DNA from: Thermomicrobiaceae bacterium
Lineage (GTDB): Bacteria > Chloroflexota > Chloroflexia > Thermomicrobiales > Thermomicrobiaceae
Length of the DNA: 10,853 bases
Direction: 5' to 3'
Assembly (NCBI GenBank): GCA_007123655.1
Contig: SKKR01000063.1
Location: forward strand, 1-10,853
In this document: positions 6,269-10,853 of the stretch, one piece after another
Numbering within the stretch: the first letter of the stretch is position 1
How the letters are laid out: each line of letters opens with the position of its first letter
The notes under the pieces: model-generated
What the model was told of the DNA's origin: nothing
Databases searched by the model: none
The model's input: the letters and a program-made list of their open reading frames with translations, nothing else
Position numbers and translations under genes: made by a program

Positions 6269-8170
6269 CTACTGCACCGTCAAGCGCCGGTAGACGTCGC
6301 TCAGCTTCGTGGCCAGGGCAGGCGTGTCTTCGATCACCAGATAGTGCCCCAGCCCGAACATGTACGGCATGTAGTCCCGCGCTTCGGAATCGATTGTCAG
6401 TGCAAACGTGCTGATACCCGCCTGCCGCGCTTCGATCAACGCCCTGCGGGTGTCTTCCACGCCGTAGCGGCCACCGTAGCCGTCGAAATCGTTCGGGCGG
6501 CCGTCCGAGAGCAGCATCAGTATCCGCACCCTGGCTGACTGTAGCGACAGGTTATGTGCCGCGTGTCGAATCGCCGGCCCCATACGTGTATACGCCTGTG
6601 GGGACAACCCGTTGATCCGTCCCTTGACCGTCTCGCCGTAGGGCTCGTCGAACTCCTTCACGGTCGAGAACTCTGCCTGCTTTCGGGTGCTCCCGCTGAA
6701 ACCATACACGGCATGCTTGTCGTCCAGCACGGTCAACGCCTCGCAGAGAAAGACGATTCCCCGGCGGGTGACCTCGATGACCTGATCGTTTCGCGGGTCG
6801 TCATCGATCCAGGCGCCGGTCGAGCCACTCAGATCGATCAGGCACGCCAGCGCAATGTTCCGTTCTTTCTCGAGTACTTTGCTGTAGAGCTTCTCGGTTG
6901 GAGAAAATCCCGCAACCTGGTCCGCCTGAGAATCGATGTACGCGCCGAGATCAATTTCATCGCCGTCAAGTTGTCGATTGAGCCTCAGCCGTTCCGGTCG
7001 AAGCGCTTCGAACTGCTGTTTCAGGTGACGGATCAGCGCGGCGTGTCTCCGCAGGATCTGTTCAACCTTTTCGGTGCTGCCCGATTTTGGGCGCCGGGTT
7101 CTCACCGCGCACCATTCCGGAAGGTACATGTCCCTGAGATAATCCCACTCCTGATAAAGATGTGCGCCCTTCTTCTCTTCCTCGGTTAGCGGCACCTGAT
7201 GGAATGTCCGGGTCGGCTCCCTGTCCGCCAGGCTGATCTGCATCGATTGCCGGCCTCCGATCGGGCTTCGGCGCTGCCGGTTTCTCATTGGGTTCGGCTG
7301 GTTGGATTCCACCTGCAGCGGCTCGCTACGAGGCGGTCGACGCCGAGTGTGGCCGGAGCCGCGGGACTCCTGTTCGCCGATGTCCTCGATCTCGATTTGC
7401 GGGGGCTTGAGCAGATCAGGGCGAATCCGACCCCGGTAGTGGACGGCCTGGGGCAGCGCCGCATCCTCAGTGTGTCCGTTCTCGCGGGCGAACTCCCGTG
7501 CCAGCCGGAGGCTCTGCTCGGGTTCGTCCCCGTGGAGCATGTCCCCGGTCGCCAGGAGCATGTCCCGCAGGACGCCGTTAGGTCCGTTGAAACCTTCAGT
7601 CACGGCGGAGATGTCGTCGGTGCGTGGTCGACGGTCGATCGGCAGCCGCAACAGGCTCTGGATCAACGGCTCGAGATGCGCGAATCCGGCGCCGTTCCCG
7701 TTCGTGCTCCGACGAGCCAGCGCGTCCTGGCGGAGTGTCGCAAGGTTGGACGCAAGCCCGGGCCATTGAGAGACGATCGTCCGGTCGATCCATTCCCCGG
7801 AGAGGATCTCATAGAGCACGAACGCCTCCCGGCTGGTTGCGGGGTCCGGTACGCGCTCGATATCCAGCGAGCCGCTTCTGACCTGCATGACCTTCCAGGC
7901 GGACGTAAGACGGTAGAACAGTCGCGCCTGCCGGGTATCAGCAAACAGGTCGACTTCCGGCGGGACGAAAATTGTCCGGCCGTCGGAATAGGAGCCCTGA
8001 CGAGCCAGGGTGCTGGACATCAGCTTCAGGCGGTCGTCGGAAAGTGCCTTGACATAAAGCGTCAGTGTGCTCTCCACGTCGGTGAAATTGAGCAGCGCCA
8101 GGTTGGTCTCCGCCGATTGCGCTGGCGTCTTTCTTGACGGGGTGAGTTTGCGAAACCAGTCTCGTACCAT
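6269..8170 (-). CDS. CbbO/NorD-type von Willebrand factor A protein
   Basis: This 633-residue protein is the VWA partner of the adjacent AAA+ ATPase. The C-terminal VWA domain (about 436-633) has a complete metal-ion-dependent adhesion site: D446-L-S448-G-S450, T528 and D556 (LLSDGRPND). Before it lies the block YQEWDYLRDMYLPEWCAVR (339-357), typical of NorD/CbbO proteins. The N-terminal region (1-260) is helical, and residues about 265-320 form an Arg/Pro/Ser-rich, probably disordered linker. In the family, the VWA protein links the ATPase to a client metalloenzyme such as RuBisCO (CbbO) or nitric oxide reductase (NorD) and helps activate it. Neither client is in this window. The ATG lies 3 nt after the ATPase stop, with GGAG 8 nt upstream, so the two are translationally close. 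It is cytoplasmic, without signal or membrane segments. Confidence 0.88.
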   Translation of the reverse strand: MVRDWFRKLTPSRKTPAQSAETNLALLNFTDVESTLTLYVKALSDDRLKLMSSTLARQGSYSDGRTIFVPPEVDLFADTRQARLFYRLTSAWKVMQVRSGSLDIERVPDPATSREAFVLYEILSGEWIDRTIVSQWPGLASNLATLRQDALARRSTNGNGAGFAHLEPLIQSLLRLPIDRRPRTDDISAVTEGFNGPNGVLRDMLLATGDMLHGDEPEQSLRLAREFARENGHTEDAALPQAVHYRGRIRPDLLKPPQIEIEDIGEQESRGSGHTRRRPPRSEPLQVESNQPNPMRNRQRRSPIGGRQSMQISLADREPTRTFHQVPLTEEEKKGAHLYQEWDYLRDMYLPEWCAVRTRRPKSGSTEKVEQILRRHAALIRHLKQQFEALRPERLRLNRQLDGDEIDLGAYIDSQADQVAGFSPTEKLYSKVLEKERNIALACLIDLSGSTGAWIDDDPRNDQVIEVTRRGIVFLCEALTVLDDKHAVYGFSGSTRKQAEFSTVKEFDEPYGETVKGRINGLSPQAYTRMGPAIRHAAHNLSLQSARVRILMLLSDGRPNDFDGYGGRYGVEDTRRALIEARQAGISTFALTIDSEARDYMPYMFGLGHYLVIEDTPALATKLSDVYRRLTVQ

Positions 8171-8173
8171 GAC

Positions 8174-9004
8174 TCACTCCGAAAAGATCGTCGTGACAAC
8201 GTCCGAGACGGCTTCCTGGACGGTCGAATCGTCGGTAATCGGCGCGGCGATCGCCAGTTCGCAGGCCCGGCGGGGCTTGATGCCGGAACGGATGAGCGTC
8301 GCGGCGTACACCAGCAGCCGGGTACTGGCCGGTTCATCGAGTCCGGAATCGCTCAAGTTCCGGATCATGTCTCCCAGTCTGACAAGCAATCCGGCCGTCT
8401 CCCGATCGACGCCGCTTTCGTGGACGATGATCTCGAGTTCCTCTTCCGGTGGCGGGAAGCCGAAGTCGATCGCAACGAACCGCTGCCGGGTACTCGGCTT
8501 GAGATTCTTCATCAGGCTCTGGTACCCGGGGTTATAGGAGATCACGAGCTGAAACTCCGGTGGTGCTGCGAGTACTTCTCCGGTCTTCTCGAGTCTCAGC
8601 CGTCTCCGGTCATCCGTGAGCGGATGGATAACGACGGTCGTGTCCTTCCGAGCCTCGACGATCTCATCGAGATAGCAGATCGCCCCGGTCCGCACGGCGT
8701 AGGTCAGCGGGCCGTCCATCCAGACGGTTTCGTTGTCCTTGATCAGGAACCGGCCAAGCAGATCACTAGCGGTCAGATCGTCGTGGCAGGCAACGGTGAT
8801 CAGTGGACGGCCTAGCCGGTGCGCCATCGCGCGGACGAACCGCGTCTTCCCGACACCGGTTGGGCCCTTCAGCATCACGGGGAGTTGCTCGCGATGGGCA
8901 GTTTCGAAGATTGTGATCTCGTCGTCGATCGGAAGGTAATAGGGTTCGGATTCGACCTCGGTCAGTTGTGCGTCCGACCACTGCTCAAGATGCTCGATTG
9001 ACAT
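8174..9004 (-). CDS. CbbQ/NorQ-type AAA+ ATPase
   Basis: This 276-residue MoxR-group AAA+ protein closely matches the CbbQ/NirQ/NorQ pattern. Walker A is GPTGVGKT (47-54); Walker B is ICYLDE (109-114). The family-specific blocks [15 protein letters not shown] (71-85), [19 protein letters not shown] (116-134) and [10 protein letters not shown] (154-163, sensor N158) are present, as is the arginine-finger region STRQRF (171-176). Known members form hexamers that, with a CbbO/NorD VWA protein, remodel and activate RuBisCO or nitric oxide reductase using ATP. The adjacent VWA gene fits exactly, but no client is present. CoxD-type MoxR proteins of CO dehydrogenase clusters are a less likely alternative. 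ATG 9004 has AGGAG (9020-9016) 11 nt upstream, and a hairpin leader precedes it. Confidence 0.92.
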   Translation of the reverse strand: MSIEHLEQWSDAQLTEVESEPYYLPIDDEITIFETAHREQLPVMLKGPTGVGKTRFVRAMAHRLGRPLITVACHDDLTASDLLGRFLIKDNETVWMDGPLTYAVRTGAICYLDEIVEARKDTTVVIHPLTDDRRRLRLEKTGEVLAAPPEFQLVISYNPGYQSLMKNLKPSTRQRFVAIDFGFPPPEEELEIIVHESGVDRETAGLLVRLGDMIRNLSDSGLDEPASTRLLVYAATLIRSGIKPRRACELAIAAPITDDSTVQEAVSDVVTTIFSE

Positions 9005-9016
9005 GCGTCTACGCTC

Positions 9017-9058
9017 TCCTGATGCAACAACGCCGCGATCAGGACATCGCGTCGTTGT
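9017..9058 (-). promoter_or_regulatory. Structured 5' leader of the AAA+ ATPase gene, possible SD-masking switch
   Basis: Bases 9027-9039 and 9046-9058 form a 13-position stem with one mismatch (9033/9052) around the 6-nt loop 9040-9045. In the - strand transcript it ends 6 nt before the ATCAGGA stretch (9023-9017) that contains the start of the SD. The loop side carries TCCTGAT (9044-9038), exactly complementary to ATCAGGA. Pairing those 7 nt would hide the ribosome site and is incompatible with the full stem, so two exclusive folds are possible. Confidence 0.45.
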
Positions 9059-9090
9059 CTTCTCCTCGCCTTCTCACTCCCACATCACTA

Positions 9091-9120
9091 ATACTACCGC
9101 GTTCGCCGGATGAGAGTCAG
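9091..9120 (-). promoter_or_regulatory. Candidate promoter for the AAA+/VWA operon
   Basis: Read on the - strand, CTGACT (9120-9115) and TAGTAT (9096-9091) resemble -35 and -10 hexamers with an 18-nt spacer. The transcript would begin near 9084 and carry the leader hairpin at 9027-9058. The hexamers match the consensus only partly. Confidence 0.3.
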
Positions 9121-9131
9121 TGTCCCGGTTA

Positions 9132-9161
9132 TTGTGGCGTGATTCCTGCGCGATTTATCAT
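9132..9161 (+). promoter_or_regulatory. Candidate promoter for the pterin dehydratase gene
   Basis: TTGTGG (9132-9137) and TATCAT (9156-9161) have an 18-nt spacer, and the -10 matches TATAAT at five of six positions. Transcription would begin near 9168, about 45 nt before ATG 9213. This would be divergent from the AAA+ operon. Confidence 0.35.
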
Positions 9162-9212
9162 TGTACCCGCATAGTGCGTTCCGTCCGAGTGACCCGTTCT
9201 CGAGGAGACGAA

Positions 9213-9560
9213 ATGGCCGAACTTCAGCAGATGAAATGCACCGCCTGCGAGCGCGGTGCGCCAACGGTGACCGAGGAAGAGATCGCGGAGTATCACCCGC
9301 AGATCCCGGACTGGGAGATCAAGGACGTCGGCGGCGTCAACCAGCTTGAGCGTTCCTTCAAGTTCCGGAACTTCAAGAAGGCCCTGGCGTTTACCAACCG
9401 CGTCGGCGAGATCGCCGAGCAAGAGGGGCATCACCCGGCGTTACTGACCGAGTGGGGGAAGGTGACGGTGACCTGGTGGACCCACAAGATTGGCGGCCTT
9501 CACCAGAACGACTTCATTATGGCCGCCAGAACTGACGATCTGTACAACGAATCAGCCTGA
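9213..9560 (+). CDS. phhB: Pterin-4a-carbinolamine dehydratase
   Basis: The 115-residue protein belongs to the PhhB/DCoH family, which dehydrates 4a-hydroxytetrahydrobiopterin so that quinonoid dihydropterin can be recycled after aromatic amino-acid hydroxylation. The signature [21 protein letters not shown] (71-91) holds the active-site histidines H73, H74 and H91. The N-terminal half ([19 protein letters not shown], then the aromatic/basic [20 protein letters not shown]) is typical. The frame is open to 9120, but those 31 codons are Arg/Ser-rich and not family-like; GAGGAG (9202-9207) before ATG 9213 sets the start. An N-terminal CxxC (C9, C12) is present, as in many bacterial homologues. 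No phenylalanine hydroxylase is nearby, so it may instead serve molybdopterin or general pterin metabolism. It likely shares a transcript with the next gene. Confidence 0.92.
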   Translation: MAELQQMKCTACERGAPTVTEEEIAEYHPQIPDWEIKDVGGVNQLERSFKFRNFKKALAFTNRVGEIAEQEGHHPALLTEWGKVTVTWWTHKIGGLHQNDFIMAARTDDLYNESA

Positions 9561-9605
9561 GTATTGTCGACCCGGCCGGAGTGACTCCGAAAGCGTGTCA
9601 GTACT

Positions 9606-9610
9606 GGAGG
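9606..9610 (+). promoter_or_regulatory. Ribosome binding site selecting GTG 9616
   Basis: GGAGG lies 5 nt before GTG 9616. The frame remains open upstream to 9490, but that stretch overlaps the pterin dehydratase gene and lacks such a site. An alternative GTG at 9595 has none either. Confidence 0.6.
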
Positions 9611-9615
9611 GTCTC

Positions 9616-10017
9616 GTGCCGCACAACCTGTTTCGCCTGTCGTTGCACAGCGGGGACGGCCCGGCACCGTCGCCGGCCATCGTGCGCACCTATCTGGATC
9701 GAGCGCGGGCGTATGCCGCCTCCATGGGCGCGCAACTCAATGGATTCTGGATTAAGGAAGATGGGCGTTCGTTGGTCCTGCTGACGCGTTCCGGTTCCGT
9801 GCCTGTCGCCAGTGAACTCCTGGACGGATTCGGTCGGCTGTTCCCGGAATGTCAGATCGAGGGCGAGTGCCTGCTAACACTCAACGAGTACCTCGACGCG
9901 GAGTCCGCTCAGGCGCCGGTACCAGATGTTCTGATCCTGGATCAGGTGGAGATTGCGTCAGATCTGTCGTTTCCGGCGAGTGATCCTCCGTCGTGGATTG
10001 CCGGTCGCGACCCGTAG
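9616..10017 (+). CDS. Small unrecognised protein with a C-terminal SFPASDPPSW motif
   Basis: I do not recognise the body of this 133-residue protein. It reads as a small alpha/beta domain: helix about 15-35 (AIVRTYLDRARAYAASMGAQ), strands NGFWI and SLVLLTRSG, and a later LLDGFGRLFPECQIEG segment. The tail LSFPASDPPSWIAGRDP contains SFPASDPPSW, which I recall as a recurrent short motif at the ends of many small bacterial hypothetical proteins; its role is unknown. Start GTG 9616 is set by GGAGG. The gene begins 55 nt after the pterin dehydratase stop on the same strand, so co-transcription is likely. There are two cysteines (in PECQIEGEC) and no signal peptide or membrane span. Confidence 0.7.
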   Translation: MPHNLFRLSLHSGDGPAPSPAIVRTYLDRARAYAASMGAQLNGFWIKEDGRSLVLLTRSGSVPVASELLDGFGRLFPECQIEGECLLTLNEYLDAESAQAPVPDVLILDQVEIASDLSFPASDPPSWIAGRDP

Positions 10018-10351
10018 TCGTGTGTTGAGGGGCTGTGGAGTTCAAGTGGCCTTAAACAAAAAGCAACCAGCGTCTCTGCTGGTCCAGACCCTAACCTACC
10101 GGGTGAGTGGTGCCGGGACGTTGGCGTTCGCCAGTCTCGCGGCCTCTTAGTGCGCCAGCATCGACGCTGGGGTTTCGATACTCTGTGATGTCGGTTCGCT
10201 AATCACCCTGCTCCCTTCGTAACAACTGGCACCTGATTGTGCCGCTTTGCGGAACTTTCCTTCGAGAGGTTCCGGTGTTCTCCGTTCCTCTCTATAAGTA
10301 TTCTAATACACGCAAGCGCCGTTGTCCAGGCGTGTCACGGAGCTGTAACGG
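10018..10351. other. Hairpin-rich intergenic region between convergent genes
   Basis: No convincing gene lies in these 334 nt. Inverted repeats are dense: ACCAGC/GCTGGT (10066-10083), CCAGC/GCTGG (10155-10170), GGCAC/GTGCC (10228-10243), a 9-bp stem with G-T pairs at 10250-10274, and GTATT/AATAC (10298-10309). CCAGCGTC (10067-10074) is also the reverse complement of GACGCTGG (10163-10170), giving an alternative long-range pairing. It could be a terminator region for both converging genes, an unrecognised structured RNA, or a decayed sequence. None of the hairpins has a proper U-tract. Confidence 0.45.
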
Positions 10352-10853
10352 TCATGGACCACTCCCGGCGGTCGCGGCGGTAGCCGATGCGCCCGCCACC
10401 TGCTGGACATACATGTCGGTCAAATAGCGGAAGCTCTCGTCGAGATCGACCGGGAGACCGAAGCCCCCCGCCTGCTCCAGGGTTACGAACCCGTGCACCA
10501 GCGCTCGCAGGGCCCGGATCACGTGAATCTGTTCCGTGTGACTCAGCTCGAACGGCTCCAGCACCCGGACAAGGATGCCCAGCACAACGCCGGCAGCTTC
10601 CTCGAGTTCGTCCTGCCCCGGTTCCGGCGCCCGCTGTGTCGCCCGATGCATCCCTTTGTGCTGGTTGGCGAAGTCACGGTATGCCCAGGCGATGGCGTAC
10701 AGCGCGTCCTCGCCGGAACGTCCGATCGCCGCCTGGCCAAGGCGATCCCCGAGCTGCCGGACCGCGTGCACCGCAACTGCCTGGCGAAGGTCGTCCAGCC
10801 CGCCTATGTGGTTATAGAGCGATGGCACCCGAACGCCCAGCCGGGATGCCACC
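10352..10853 (-). CDS. TetR/AcrR-family transcriptional regulator, 3' part
   Basis: The gene runs off the right edge, so its start and the first helices of its DNA-binding domain are missing; at least 166 codons are visible. The window begins inside the helix-turn-helix: ASRLGVRVPSLYNHIGGLDDLR is the turn and recognition helix plus the start of helix 4 of a TetR-type repressor. The following helical ligand-binding/dimerisation domain contains DALYAIAWAYRDFANQHKGM and ALRALVHGFVTLEQAGGFG, resembling the WHG-type C-terminal domain found in many TetR proteins. The ligand and target genes cannot be inferred, since the divergent neighbour would lie outside the window. It converges on the small gene at 9616. 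The Ala/Thr/Gly-rich end (ATAATAGSGP) is probably flexible. Confidence 0.9.
   Translation of the reverse strand, partial: VASRLGVRVPSLYNHIGGLDDLRQAVAVHAVRQLGDRLGQAAIGRSGEDALYAIAWAYRDFANQHKGMHRATQRAPEPGQDELEEAAGVVLGILVRVLEPFELSHTEQIHVIRALRALVHGFVTLEQAGGFGLPVDLDESFRYLTDMYVQQVAGASATAATAGSGP

Noticed and set aside
6554..8137. Two long + strand frames opposite the VWA gene
   Set aside because: The - strand product has an intact MIDAS and NorD block; the opposite products have no recognisable motif.
8174..9004. CoxD-type ATPase of a CO dehydrogenase cluster
   Set aside because: The blocks [15 protein letters not shown] and [17 protein letters not shown] and the large 633-residue VWA partner fit CbbQO/NorQD better, and no cox genes are present.
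9120..9212. N-terminal extension of the pterin dehydratase
   Set aside because: The 31 extra residues are not family-like and overlap the candidate promoter; the GAGGAG site supports ATG 9213.
9953..10150. Possible small + strand gene overlapping the end of the 9616 gene
   Set aside because: It has no ribosome site, no recognisable motif, and is built largely from the hairpins of the intergenic region.
1..10853. CRISPR arrays, tRNA genes, insertion sequences
   Set aside because: I looked for regular direct repeats, cloverleaf T-arms and transposase motifs or terminal repeats and saw none.

Overview
This is a GC-rich bacterial chromosomal segment of ordinary gene density, with no RNA gene, insertion sequence or CRISPR array visible. 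High GC, frequent GTG/TTG starts, purine-rich Shine-Dalgarno (SD) sites and short GC-rich palindromes between genes suggest a high-GC lineage such as Chloroflexota (Thermomicrobia-like) or a neighbour. That assignment is a low-confidence inference, since no rRNA or marker gene is present.

Left part, + strand (1-4583): the last 46 codons of a 2-oxo acid dehydrogenase E2 subunit (SucB-like) end at a strong hairpin terminator. Then come two tandem paralogous GNAT acetyltransferases, separated by a palindrome-rich spacer, and a TTG-started alpha/beta hydrolase 22 nt after the second. After a 264-nt gap comes a 544-residue thiamine-diphosphate enzyme of the acetolactate synthase/pyruvate decarboxylase superfamily. 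It meets the next operon head-on across four closely packed palindromes (4582-4727).

Middle, - strand (9004 down to 4751): a CbbQ/NorQ-type AAA+ ATPase and its CbbO/NorD-type von Willebrand factor A (VWA) partner, 3 nt apart, form a metalloenzyme-activation module with no RuBisCO or nitric oxide reductase gene in sight. Then come msrB, msrA and an unrecognised 162-residue gene, tightly spaced. MsrB and MsrA together repair both diastereomers of oxidised methionine. Both appear to lack the usual resolving cysteine.

Right part: divergent from the ATPase are a pterin-4a-carbinolamine dehydratase and a small unrecognised gene ending in a SFPASDPPSW peptide. A hairpin-rich 334-nt gap follows, then the 3' part of a TetR-family regulator on the - strand, cut by the window edge.

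The observations most worth a second look are the orphan AAA+/VWA pair and its possible SD-masking leader, the palindrome clusters, the one-cysteine Msr pair with its unknown partner gene, and the small SFPASDPPSW protein.
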